A stretch of 64,000 nt of DNA from Granulicella sp. (GTDB lineage Bacteria > Acidobacteriota > Terriglobia > Terriglobales > Acidobacteriaceae): NCBI GenBank assembly GCA_025408425.1, contig JANXYX010000039.1, positions 1-64,000 of the forward strand. The letters are read 5' to 3'. The position numbers were made by a program, and so were the translations under genes. Within the stretch, counting starts at the first letter, position 1. The number at the start of each line of letters is the position of its first letter. This document shows positions 49,094 through 59,053 of this stretch, one piece after another. The notes under the pieces were generated by a model. It was not told where the DNA came from. It did no database searches and saw nothing but the letters and a program-made list of their open reading frames with translations.

Positions 49094-49109
49094 CGGCACG
49101 CAAATTGCT
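49094..49109 (+). promoter_or_regulatory. Sigma-54 (-24/-12) promoter driving the exosortase operon
   Basis: CGGCACGCAAATTGCT: GGCACG-N4-TTGC, exact -24/-12 core and spacing. Confidence 0.75.
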
Positions 49110-49233
49110 TACATGGTGACTTGTGAAGTATACCGTCCTTAGCTCCTCGGCTGGCACCGCCCAAACTGAGTCCCACCCGCCGCTCCCAGCTGATTCTGAC
49201 TTTACTGGTAGCCCGGTATCCATCGATCAGGCC

Positions 49234-50088
49234 ATGCCCGGTCACACCAAAACACAGATCTCCATTGCCCTCATAGCCCTGCTCCTTGGTATCGTCTACT
49301 TCCGTATCGCCGCGAAGCTCGTTATCGACTGGTATAGCATCCCGGACTACTCGCACGGATTTCTAGTCCCACTCTTTGCCATCTTCGTCATGTGGGACAA
49401 CCGTGCCGTCCTCCGCAGTACCCCGGTCAAACAGTCCTCGGCTGGCCTCTCCCTCGTCATCCTCGGCCTCTTCGTCGTTGTCGTCGGAGTCTTTGGCGCG
49501 GAACTCTTCCTCTCCCGTATCTCTTTTCTTATCTTGCTCGCTGGCCTGGTCTGGACATTCTTCGGATTCGCCATGCTCAAAGCGCTCCGTTTCCCCCTGC
49601 TCATCCTGCTGCTCGCTATCCCCTTTCCTGACATCATCTTCAACCAGATAACCTTCCCGCTACAGCTCCTGGCGTCGAAGATGGCTACCGGCATCCTCAG
49701 GCTGGTCGGCGTTCCCGTCCTGCACGAGGGCAATGTCATCGAACTCCCAGTTATGAAGCTTGAGGTCGCCGAAGCTTGTAGCGGCATTCGCTCCTTGATG
49801 AGCCTCTTCACTCTGGCCGTCTTCTACGGTTACTTTCTCGAGCGCACCACCCCTCGCCGCATCATCCTTGCAGTGGCAAGCATCCCCATTGCGGTCGCGG
49901 CCAACGCGGCACGTATTGTCGGCACCGGATTATGCGTCCAATATTGGGACCCTGACAAAGCCCTTGGGTTCTTCCATGAGTTCTCAGGTTGGGTCATGTT
50001 TGTCATCTCACTTGTTTGCCTCTACCTGTTGCACCGACTAATGCGGCTTGTCGTTCCCCGCGCCGTGCCGGAGACGAAGACCATATGA
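49234..50088 (+). CDS. Exosortase (EpsH family)
   Basis: WYSIPDYSHGFLVPLFAIFVMWDNR, KLEVAEACSGIRSLMSLFTLAVFYGY, AANAARIVGTG, FFHEFSGWVMF: Cys/Arg/His exosortase motifs. Start placed at MPGHTKTQ, downstream of the promoter. Confidence 0.93.
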   Translation: MPGHTKTQISIALIALLLGIVYFRIAAKLVIDWYSIPDYSHGFLVPLFAIFVMWDNRAVLRSTPVKQSSAGLSLVILGLFVVVVGVFGAELFLSRISFLILLAGLVWTFFGFAMLKALRFPLLILLLAIPFPDIIFNQITFPLQLLASKMATGILRLVGVPVLHEGNVIELPVMKLEVAEACSGIRSLMSLFTLAVFYGYFLERTTPRRIILAVASIPIAVAANAARIVGTGLCVQYWDPDKALGFFHEFSGWVMFVISLVCLYLLHRLMRLVVPRAVPETKTI

Positions 50089-50780
50089 AACTAGCCCGTT
50101 TTTGGACCGTTGTTCTTCTTCTCATCTCGACTGCCTTCGTCATCCACGCTCGCGGCGATGCTGATCGTGTCCCAGGAAGCGAACCGCTCAGCCAGATGCC
50201 CCAGTCCATCGGTTCATGGACATCCCATGACATTCCCTTGGAGGAAGAGGTTCTCTCCGTGCTCGGCAAGGGTGACTTCCTCAACCGCATCTACGTGGAT
50301 AGTGCACCAGCCCTGAAATCCGTTTCATCCACCACCCCGGAAACACATCCCAGCCCCACCTACACGCCTCCCATCAGTCTGTTCATCGGATACTTCGCCA
50401 CCCAGCGCACCGGCCAGTCGATTCATTCTCCCCAGCACTGCCTCCCCGGTGCCGGGTGGACCTTCGAAACCTCGAAGTACACCAGTCTCACTGCCGAAAA
50501 CGGCCAAGACTATAAAGTAGGCGAGTACCTCATTAGCGACGGCACCAACCGGCAGTTCGTCCTCTACTGGTATCAGGCCCATGGCCGCAGCATCCCCAAC
50601 GAGTACGTCGCCAAGGCATACATGATCGCTGATGCCATTCGTCTTAACCGCACCGACGGCGCAATCGTCCGCGTCATCACCCCCGTACTTCCTTCGGAAT
50701 CAGTCGACGTCGCAAGGGATCGCGCCGTTCGCTTCACCGCTCGGATGTCGCCCTTCCTCCCCCGTTTTATCCCCAACTAA
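50085..50780 (+). CDS. EpsI-family protein
   Basis: MPQSIGSWTSHDIPLEEEVLSVLGKGDFLNRIY, YFATQRTGQSIHSPQHCLPGAGWTFE; ATGA overlap with exosortase stop. Confidence 0.92.
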   Translation: MKLARFWTVVLLLISTAFVIHARGDADRVPGSEPLSQMPQSIGSWTSHDIPLEEEVLSVLGKGDFLNRIYVDSAPALKSVSSTTPETHPSPTYTPPISLFIGYFATQRTGQSIHSPQHCLPGAGWTFETSKYTSLTAENGQDYKVGEYLISDGTNRQFVLYWYQAHGRSIPNEYVAKAYMIADAIRLNRTDGAIVRVITPVLPSESVDVARDRAVRFTARMSPFLPRFIPN

Positions 50781-50908
50781 CACAATAGGGGCAGGGATGG
50801 AATGCATGCACCACCGTACCCTAAGTACTGCGGCCCTTCCTTGGCGCTCAATATTACGCAACTGCGCATCCAACATAGAAATCACTCGAAGGATGGATCT
50901 GAGGAAAC

Positions 50909-53212
50909 ATGGCAATGAAGAAGAAATTGGTTATCACAGCATTAAGAATCTCAACAGTGCTGGCTGCGTCCCTTGTTCTAGGCTCCACCTTTGGTTGCCA
51001 TCGTGATCCAAATGTCCAGAAGCAGAAGTACCTTGAGAGCGGCAAGCGATACGCCAGCGAAGGAAAGTACAAGGAAGCTTCAATCCAGTTCTCCAATGCG
51101 CTCAAGGTCGATCACAACTTCGCCGAAGCTCACTATCAGCTCGCCCAGGCATATCTCAAGACAGGTGCCATGATGCCGGCCTACGCCGAACTGATGCGTA
51201 CCGTCGATCTCGACCCCACCAACACCAAGGCCAGAATTGACCTCGGTGATCTGCTCCTCGCCGGCGGACAGCCCGACCGCGCAGCGCAGCAGGCCAATAC
51301 GGTCCTCGCGACCCAGGCCAACAATGCTGACGCCCACGCCCTCCTCTCCAGCATCGCCGCTTCAAAGAGTGATCGCACCACTGCACTCAACGAGATACAG
51401 CAGGCGCTCGCTATAGATCCCAGCAAGTCGAGCTACCATGCAGCCCTTGGCATGCTGCAAAGTGGGGATCCCGCCACCTCGCCTTCGGCCGAAGAGCAGC
51501 TCCGCAAGGCCGTCGAACTCGACTCCAGGAACGTCTCTGCCCATCTCCTCCTCTCCTCTCTCCTTGAGAAAAAGGGTGATCTCCAGGGAGCGCTCACGCA
51601 GGCCAACGCTGCAGTCACCGCCGACCCCAGGAGCCCCGTCGCTCGCGGTAGTCTCGTCGGGGTCTACCTCCGCCAGGGAGACAAAGCCAAAGCCGAGGCG
51701 ACCGTACGCCAGGCCGCCGATGAACTCTCCGACAACGCCGAGGCAACTCAGATGCCTCGCCTCTTCTACTCCCAGACCGGCCAGGACAGTCGCGCCGAAG
51801 CAACCTACGCCGATCTCGTCTCCAAACATCCAAAGAGCGCGCCCCTCCGTATCACCTACGCTCGCGTCCTCATTGCCAGCCACAATCTTCCCAAGGCCCG
51901 TTCCGTCGTCGCTGACCTCGTCAAGTCCGATGCCAACGATCCAGAGGTCGCCGTTCTCAACGGCATGTTCCTGCTAAACGACGGCAAAACCAACGAAGCT
52001 GTCGACGTTCTGCAAAAGGCATCCAAAAGCTATCCGGACAACATTCAGGCCAAGCTCTGGCTTGCACGTGCGGCTGCTTCCAAAGGCGACGTAGCGATCG
52101 CCGAGCAGAGCTACCGCGACGCTACCCGTCTTAATCCCAAAAACCTCGAAGCGCAAAACGGCCTTGCTGGTATCGCCATCGCCAAGCAGGACTTCAACCT
52201 CCTCGCTCAAGTCGCCGATGCCACCATAGCCATCGCTCCCCAGTACGCTACTCCCTATGTATGGCGCGGCATGTCCGAGCAGAGTCAGAACCTCAACGAA
52301 AAAGCAGACGCCGACTACAAGCAGGCTCTCAAGCTCGATCCCCGGAATGCCGATGCATTCCTCCAGCTTGGTGAAATTCAACTCACCCAGAAACACATCC
52401 CAGAGGCCACCAAGCTACTCGATCAAGCGCTCCTCAATAATCCCAACTCTGCCCGGGCCCTCTCGCTCCTCGTCTCGCTCGACCTGTTCGCCAAGCAGCC
52501 CGCAAAAGCCGTTGCCAGAATTCAGGACCACATCGCCCAGTACCCCAATAACAGTGAGTTCTACGATCAGCTCTCTCAGGTTCAACTCGCCACCGGAGAC
52601 GCTGGTGCTGCCTTGGATGCTGCCAGCAAGGCCATGCAGATCAACCCCCGTGACAATGCTGCAGTCATGGCCTACACCCAGGCTCAACTTGCCAAGGGAG
52701 ATCCAGCTAAGGCCATCAGCGTTTGGTTGCAATGGACACAGGCTCATCCTACAGATGCGCAGGCCTTTGCCCTCCTCGGCACCCTCGAAGAGGCACAGGG
52801 TGACAAGGAAAAAGCCGCCGCCGACTACAAGAAATCCCTGCAGATTCAACCCGAGCAGCCTGTCGCTACCAACAATCTTGCCTATCTCATGATTGAGAAC
52901 GGTCAGAACATTGACGTCGCCCTCTCCCTCGCACAGACGGCGCGCCGCCTCCTGCCAAACTCCGCCAGCACCGCAGACACACTCGGATGGGCCTACTACC
53001 AGAAGGCCTCATACCTCTCGGCACGCGATGTCCTGGAGCAGGGCCTCAAGACTGCTCCCGAAAATGCAGCCATTCACTATCACCTCGGCATGACCTACAA
53101 CAAGTTAGCCGACCGGACCAACGCCACCTTGCATCTACGAAAAGCAGCATCTTTGGCGCCTAACTCGCAAATCGCGAAAGACGCACAGAAAGCCCTCACG
53201 TCGCTCACGTGA
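50909..53212 (+). CDS. TPR-repeat lipoprotein (PrsT-like, exosortase EPS system)
   Basis: Lipoprotein signal (VLGSTFGC) plus about 20 TPR-like units across 767 aa. Confidence 0.88.
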   Translation: MAMKKKLVITALRISTVLAASLVLGSTFGCHRDPNVQKQKYLESGKRYASEGKYKEASIQFSNALKVDHNFAEAHYQLAQAYLKTGAMMPAYAELMRTVDLDPTNTKARIDLGDLLLAGGQPDRAAQQANTVLATQANNADAHALLSSIAASKSDRTTALNEIQQALAIDPSKSSYHAALGMLQSGDPATSPSAEEQLRKAVELDSRNVSAHLLLSSLLEKKGDLQGALTQANAAVTADPRSPVARGSLVGVYLRQGDKAKAEATVRQAADELSDNAEATQMPRLFYSQTGQDSRAEATYADLVSKHPKSAPLRITYARVLIASHNLPKARSVVADLVKSDANDPEVAVLNGMFLLNDGKTNEAVDVLQKASKSYPDNIQAKLWLARAAASKGDVAIAEQSYRDATRLNPKNLEAQNGLAGIAIAKQDFNLLAQVADATIAIAPQYATPYVWRGMSEQSQNLNEKADADYKQALKLDPRNADAFLQLGEIQLTQKHIPEATKLLDQALLNNPNSARALSLLVSLDLFAKQPAKAVARIQDHIAQYPNNSEFYDQLSQVQLATGDAGAALDAASKAMQINPRDNAAVMAYTQAQLAKGDPAKAISVWLQWTQAHPTDAQAFALLGTLEEAQGDKEKAAADYKKSLQIQPEQPVATNNLAYLMIENGQNIDVALSLAQTARRLLPNSASTADTLGWAYYQKASYLSARDVLEQGLKTAPENAAIHYHLGMTYNKLADRTNATLHLRKAASLAPNSQIAKDAQKALTSLT

Positions 53213-53260
53213 GGGTAGACGCTTCATGAACCCAGGCCCCGAAAGAAATAGAATAAGCCA

Positions 53261-54805
53261 GTGAATAGCAAAACGATTGCCCGTAATACGGCTTGGTATG
53301 GCCTTGAGAACATAATCTCATTTGTAACGTCGTTGATTACATCCATCGCGATCGCCCGGACGCTCGGGCCATCCAAGATGGGTTATATCGTTTACGTCAA
53401 CTGGATTGTGACCATCACCAGCAGTCTGGGCAGTATTGGTATTCCTGCGACCACTCGCAAATACATGGCAGAGTTTCTCGGCGGAAATGATCGCGCTACC
53501 GCGCGCTTCGTCTACCTTCGTACCCTCGGCATGCAGACCGGACTGGCAGGCGTCGCCACCATCGTCGCCACCATCTGGGTTCTCATCGACTCCCCAAAGA
53601 ACTACCACACCGCCGCGATCCTGCTGGTCTTCAGTATTCTCCCCAGCATGGTCAACTTCATCTCCGCGCAGGCCAACGTCGCAGCAGAGCAGCTTTCGGC
53701 CAATCTTGCAGGCTCCGCTGTCGCCACCGCTACTTTCTTCATCCTCACCATGCTGGCCATTGTCCTTCATTGGGGTGTCATCGGCATCTGCGCTGCAATG
53801 CTGTGCATGCGCCTTGCCGATTGCATTGTCCGTCTCGTTCCAACCATGAAGCGAATCCTTGCCTGGGAGTCGGACCACGTCAACATGCCCGCAGATCTGC
53901 GGCCGCGCATGATGCGCTTCGCCCTGCAAGGCGTCTTCGCCATGTTGCTCAGCCTCATCGTGTGGGACCGCTCCGAGCTCTTCCTCCTCAAGCATCTCTC
54001 CAGCGACATCCGCCAGATCGCCTTTTACTCCGTAGCCTTCAGCCTGGCTGAGCGCCTCCTCGTCTTCCCCACAGTATTCTCCGCGGCCACTGGCGCCAGC
54101 ATCCTCGCGCAATATGGCAGAGACCGCTCGCGCCTCCCAGCCTTGATCGCTTCTTCAGCAAGATATCTGGCTCTCGTCTCTCTCCCCCTTCACATCATCG
54201 CCGGAGCGCTCGCCGGACCCGCTCTTCTTACCCTCTACGGCAAGCAGTACGCTGGAGCCATTCTAGTTGCCACAGTCGCGCCCCTCCTTTGCCTGCCCAA
54301 GGCCTTTCTAGGTCCCATTGAAAGCTTGTTCGAGAGCACCGATCAGCAAAAGTACTTCCTCTACGCCACTGTTATCGCTTCGTTCGTAGACATCGGAGTC
54401 GCTTGGTACCTCATCCCCTCCTACGGCGCTGTTGGCGCATGTATCGGCAGCGGTGCCGCCCAGATCCTCGCCGTCAGCATCATGTGGAAAATTGGCATCC
54501 AGCGCTACAAAATAGAACTCCCATGGCGGTTCTTTGCCAAGATCACTGCCATCAGTTCCGTTGCGGCTCTGGCAGCTTACTTCGTCACTACCCATCTTCC
54601 ATTTGTATTGGGTCTTGTCGCCGGATGTATTGCCGCCATCGTCGTCTTCTTCGCTCTCTCCTATATGTTCAAAATTCTCGAGTATGAGGATTGCAATCGT
54701 TTTACCGTAATCTCCAACGCTTTCCCCAAGGCCATCGGGGGTGTCATCAATCGCGCCTTCGCTCTCATCAGCCAGCCTGAAGAACTCGACTCACCGGCAG
54801 TCTAA
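53261..54805 (+). CDS. Oligosaccharide flippase (Wzx-like, MOP superfamily)
   Basis: NTAWYGLENIISFVTSLITSIAIARTLGPSKMGYIVYVNWIVTITSSLGSIGIPATTRKYMAEFLG; many TM helices. Confidence 0.9.
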   Translation: MNSKTIARNTAWYGLENIISFVTSLITSIAIARTLGPSKMGYIVYVNWIVTITSSLGSIGIPATTRKYMAEFLGGNDRATARFVYLRTLGMQTGLAGVATIVATIWVLIDSPKNYHTAAILLVFSILPSMVNFISAQANVAAEQLSANLAGSAVATATFFILTMLAIVLHWGVIGICAAMLCMRLADCIVRLVPTMKRILAWESDHVNMPADLRPRMMRFALQGVFAMLLSLIVWDRSELFLLKHLSSDIRQIAFYSVAFSLAERLLVFPTVFSAATGASILAQYGRDRSRLPALIASSARYLALVSLPLHIIAGALAGPALLTLYGKQYAGAILVATVAPLLCLPKAFLGPIESLFESTDQQKYFLYATVIASFVDIGVAWYLIPSYGAVGACIGSGAAQILAVSIMWKIGIQRYKIELPWRFFAKITAISSVAALAAYFVTTHLPFVLGLVAGCIAAIVVFFALSYMFKILEYEDCNRFTVISNAFPKAIGGVINRAFALISQPEELDSPAV

Positions 54806-55109
54806 GTCTCCCCACTCTTGATGCCGTATCTGAATCGCGCGTCCTGATTCCTGGCCCCAGTTCTTAGCGGCTTTTCTAGCGCCTCATCGCTCCAATGCCG
54901 GTTCCCAACCCCACTCGCAACACACAAGTCACTCGCATTCGGACTGCTCTCTTCTCCAGCACTCTTCTCCAGCACTGTCAGCGACAGATCCCCCATCACC
55001 ATCGGTCACGGTAAATCGTCCAGCGGCATCACCCCATCAGCAGTTTGCACCGTGAGTCGTGGCTCAGCAGGCCTCTTCGTCCTCGATCTCTCTCTACTAT
55101 CCCTGCCCG

Positions 55110-55177
55110 ACAGCAAAAGACTGGAGACTGCATCCGATAGCTTACGCTACGAATGTAGTCTCCAGTCCTTTGCCGCT
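55110..55177. terminator. Imperfect long stem-loop between convergent genes
   Basis: CAGCAAAAGACTGGAGACTGCAT...ATGTAGTCTCCAGTCCTTTGCCGCTG; 11-bp perfect core GACTGGAGACT/AGTCTCCAGTC. Confidence 0.5.
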
Positions 55178-55223
55178 GCCACACTTACATCTGCACTTCA
55201 GGTCACACTGCCAGCGGCTCTTC

Positions 55224-57581
55224 TTACTGGCAGTTGGAGTACCGTGTGTTATTTCGGCTCGCTCCAACGATCGTGGTCATCGCGGCTGCCATCTCCTGGC
55301 TCGTATCTGTCGCTCCCACGTTCGGTGCTTTCAAGCGGGGAACCGCGTAGCTCAGACTAGGCAGATATGCAAACCGTGTCGGCATCTCGCACACCGCAGT
55401 AGGCACAACCTGATCGCCCGCTATGTCCGAGTTCAACGCCCAGGTCGTCGCGCTGAAGGGAATCGAGCTAGTCGTCACCATGTTGGTGCTGTTGAATCCG
55501 GTCAGATGCGCCGCAAGGTTGGTCGCATTCTGATACGCATTCGCATTCGCATTGGTATTCCATCCCGATCCCGATCCGCCCGCCTGATTATTGCTGCCCC
55601 AGTTGGTCGGCAGCACGTTCTTGCCCGCAACCCCGATAAACGTCGTGTAGTTGTTCCACTCGAAGATCGGGCGCGCCGGATCATCCATCCAGACGATATT
55701 GTTGTATGCCTGCACCGTCTGGAACTCAGTCTGTGGGAAATAGCTGCCACCACCTGCCGTCGTATCGAACAAAGCCCATAGTTGGCCGGAGCAGGTCGCA
55801 CACAACGTCTCGTAAAAAGTGTTGTTATACCAGTACAGATTGCCCTTCCTCCCCAACTCACCACCGTCATGGTCATAGGAGAAGTGGATCGGCACCGCCG
55901 CCGTGCTGTTCTGGTAAATATTGCCGTACACAAAATGTGAGTTCCACGCCTCTTGCTCTGCCGCAATCAAGTCGGCCGGGTAGTTATCCAGCGGATTCAA
56001 TGCATGGTACGAGTTGACGCCGCCGCTCAGGAAGCCGTTAAAAGACATATACATCGGGGCGTCCTGCACATCCACCAGGTCCATCTCACGCGATGCGCCG
56101 TCGCCCAGGTAGTTGTACCGGATAATGCTCTGGATCCCCCGCGACTTCAAGTTCGAGCCATAAGCGCCAACCTGATAGTTTTCAATGCGGTTGAACTGAA
56201 CCACCTCTCCCCACGCCTGCAGATACATCTGATGGGACAGGTACGATCCAATCGCTCCGTTACCGTGGATGCGGTTGCCCTCCCAAAGTACGTTCATGTC
56301 CTCCGAGCCCCAGCCTCCATTACCGTTCCATGCAGAGAACACCCCGTCTCCGCAGTTATCAATGTCGTTTCCGATAAACGCTGTGTTAATTCCCTGGTTC
56401 ACGCGAATCGCAGCAGACGCATCGCCCCATTGCCCCGCAGAGCCGTTCGGCGCAACGTAGCTGTAGCCCGTCTTGGCGTTCCGGAAGTGAATGCCTTCAA
56501 CCGTGATGTACGCCGCCGAGTTATAGGCAGGCCAGTATGACCAGTAGCCGGAATTATGCAGTGTCACCAATCCGTATCCTGCAGCGTAGATGCTCGTATC
56601 GCTTCGGCCGGTCGCATTCGCTCCATCCATAATCGGTTCATTCCCATAGGCATCTGGAACGCCGCACATCCGCACCGGCTGGGTCGCCGTCGCCGCCTGC
56701 GACATCTGCACATACTCGTGATACTGGGTCGGGTTCGTTCCCGTCGTATCTTCATTGTGAAGGCGCACGGTCGAGCCCGGAACCATCGTGGGGAAGGGAA
56801 CACTCGCCAGCGTCTTGTACGTCTGCGAAGGCCCCACCTCATACACATGACCAGCCATCGCTGGATCCACCGTGCAGTCCACCGGCTCCGTCAAATTCTT
56901 TGTCACCTGATACGGCATCTTGTTGCCCGTCACGAACATGATCGCGGTGGAGCTCTTCCGCGGGTCCGCCAGACTCGTTGCCGTTAACGTATATCGGCCC
57001 GGAACCGTCGCGGAGAACACCGTGTCCCGCGATGTCGTGTCGCCCAGCTTGCCATCGCCGCCCAGTGGTTGCGCAGTGATCACCCAATGGACATTCTGAT
57101 TCACAGCACCCACGATAAAGCTCTGGATATCGGCTGGCTGATTTGCATACAGCGTGCGATAAAAAGGAACCACAGAGACCTGCACCGACGGATTGCACAC
57201 ATTCACTACAACATCGGCCTTCTTCGTTGGATCATCCAGCGAGGTCGCCTCAATCGTGAACGTCGTCGCCGAAGTCACAGAGTAATTCGCGCTCGTCCCG
57301 GCATAGGCACACGCCGATCCCGTTGGGGGAGCCACCACATCTACCCAGGATCCGGTGTTCGAACCCAGCGTCGCAGAACCTGACTTCACCGTCCACGACA
57401 CTTGATTTGTTGTCCCGTTCGTCACCGTCGCGAACAGTCGCCGCGTCGAACTCGGAATTACATTAAATCCATAAGGAGGCTGCGTGACCGATATTCCCAC
57501 CGGCGTTTGAGCGTGCGCCTGATACCCGGTGTTCAAACCAACCACCAATAGCGCCGACAGCAAAATTTTTGAGACGTTCAA
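55224..57581 (-). CDS. Secreted right-handed parallel beta-helix repeat protein
   Basis: Signal peptide (NVSKILLSALLVVGLNTGYQAHAQ), Ig-like N-terminal segment, then beta-helix asparagine-ladder segments; TTG start with GGAGG 8 nt upstream. Confidence 0.8.
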   Translation of the reverse strand: MNVSKILLSALLVVGLNTGYQAHAQTPVGISVTQPPYGFNVIPSSTRRLFATVTNGTTNQVSWTVKSGSATLGSNTGSWVDVVAPPTGSACAYAGTSANYSVTSATTFTIEATSLDDPTKKADVVVNVCNPSVQVSVVPFYRTLYANQPADIQSFIVGAVNQNVHWVITAQPLGGDGKLGDTTSRDTVFSATVPGRYTLTATSLADPRKSSTAIMFVTGNKMPYQVTKNLTEPVDCTVDPAMAGHVYEVGPSQTYKTLASVPFPTMVPGSTVRLHNEDTTGTNPTQYHEYVQMSQAATATQPVRMCGVPDAYGNEPIMDGANATGRSDTSIYAAGYGLVTLHNSGYWSYWPAYNSAAYITVEGIHFRNAKTGYSYVAPNGSAGQWGDASAAIRVNQGINTAFIGNDIDNCGDGVFSAWNGNGGWGSEDMNVLWEGNRIHGNGAIGSYLSHQMYLQAWGEVVQFNRIENYQVGAYGSNLKSRGIQSIIRYNYLGDGASREMDLVDVQDAPMYMSFNGFLSGGVNSYHALNPLDNYPADLIAAEQEAWNSHFVYGNIYQNSTAAVPIHFSYDHDGGELGRKGNLYWYNNTFYETLCATCSGQLWALFDTTAGGGSYFPQTEFQTVQAYNNIVWMDDPARPIFEWNNYTTFIGVAGKNVLPTNWGSNNQAGGSGSGWNTNANANAYQNATNLAAHLTGFNSTNMVTTSSIPFSATTWALNSDIAGDQVVPTAVCEMPTRFAYLPSLSYAVPRLKAPNVGATDTSQEMAAAMTTIVGASRNNTRYSNCQ

Positions 57582-58066
57582 AGCGATTTCCTCCGTGCCG
57601 AAAGGCGGTGCACTTGCTCCCGGTTTCCTGTTCAGCATTCGTAACTTGACCCTGCAACTCTGACTTGGTGTCTGCCCTCGATCTCTCGAAAAGCCGCTTG
57701 TACCTAACCCGATCGCAACCAAGTCAAGCGAGAAGCCTCTGCACGATCAGCACTCCCGATCCTTCGATCCAAATCAGGAACTAAGTGCTTTCGCTGCAGG
57801 TCTTTTGCCTACTCGCGAACAACACAAGTGCTTACCGTTGAGCCGAGTGTAGAGTTGCCCTCAACCCGCTTGAATTACCCAAAGGTCTGCATAGATCGCA
57901 CAAAAGACTCAAGGCATCCCACAGAAGTGCTAGTGCGAATCAACACCGGATATGCGCCGCCACGCCCCAAACCGCATCAAACGCAACAGATCTCAGTGCG
58001 CGAATCCCCACGCCATCTTTGCAACGTCTATATAGATAGAAGTCAGGAAGAAAGAGGTCTGCAGCA

Positions 58067-58927
58067 TTGTCCGCATCCACCACCATCCCGCGACGGCTCA
58101 GTCATGCCCTCGTCCTCATCACCCTGCTGGCCACCGTCTTTGCAATCCCGCTGCACGCCCAGTCGTCCCCCCTCAGCGGCAATCCACTCAACGACGGCTA
58201 CCATGACATGTACAACCTTGACTTCCCCGCAGCTCACCGGAAGTTCCAGCAATGGATGGTCGCCCACCCCGAAGACCCCATGGGCCCAGCCGCGGACGCC
58301 GCTGCCTGGCTCTTCGGCGAGTTCGATCGACTCCACATCATCGACGTAGAACTCTTCGCCGACCAGAATCGCTTTGATAGTCGCCAGCGCCTCACTCCAG
58401 ACCCCAACGTCCGCAAGAACTTCGATGACCGTACCGCCCAGGCCGTCCTTCTCGCCAACGTCGCTATCCGCCGCAACCCCAAAGACGCCACCGCCTTCTA
58501 CGCCAAGACCCTCGTCGCCGGCATGCGCTCGGACTACGCCCTCATGATCGACAAGCGCGACCTGGGCGCTCTCAGCCTCAGCAAAGAGGCCAGCGCCTAC
58601 TCAAAACAGGCGCTCGCTCTCAACCCCACTCTCTACGACGCTTACCTCGCCACCGGCGTGGAAAACTACATGCTCAGCCTGAAATCCGCCCCCATTCGCT
58701 GGATTCTCGGCATCACCGGTGCCGCCACCAACCGCGAAGAGGGCATCCGCCTCCTCCGCCTCACGGCAACCAAGGGTCACTATCTCGCTCCCTTCGCCCG
58801 CATGATGCTCGCCGTTGCAGCTCTCCGCGACAACCACCCTGAAGAGGCTCGTTCCATCCTCACTGACCTCTCCCACGAGTACCCGCAGAACTCCCTCTAC
58901 GATCGCCAACTCGCAAGAATCCACTAA
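58067..58927 (+). CDS. Secreted TPR-like hypothetical protein
   Basis: Signal peptide; AHRKFQQWMVAHPEDPMGPAADAAAWLFGEFDRL; C-terminal NHPEEARSILTDLSHEYPQNSLYDRQLARI. Confidence 0.7.
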   Translation: MSASTTIPRRLSHALVLITLLATVFAIPLHAQSSPLSGNPLNDGYHDMYNLDFPAAHRKFQQWMVAHPEDPMGPAADAAAWLFGEFDRLHIIDVELFADQNRFDSRQRLTPDPNVRKNFDDRTAQAVLLANVAIRRNPKDATAFYAKTLVAGMRSDYALMIDKRDLGALSLSKEASAYSKQALALNPTLYDAYLATGVENYMLSLKSAPIRWILGITGAATNREEGIRLLRLTATKGHYLAPFARMMLAVAALRDNHPEEARSILTDLSHEYPQNSLYDRQLARIH

Positions 58928-59053
58928 CCTTGCACCCCATAGCCCCTCCACTGGTCTATCCTTAGTATTAAGACCTTAAGATATGGGTCCGTTTGACGGG
59001 ACTAAACTAACTACTACCTGCTACATTGCAATCCAAAAAGGGCTCCCATACGC

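Noticed and set aside
50781-50908. Possible sigma-54 site TTGGCGCTCAATATTACGC upstream of the TPR gene
   Set aside because: GG-to-GC spacing does not match the required 10 nt.
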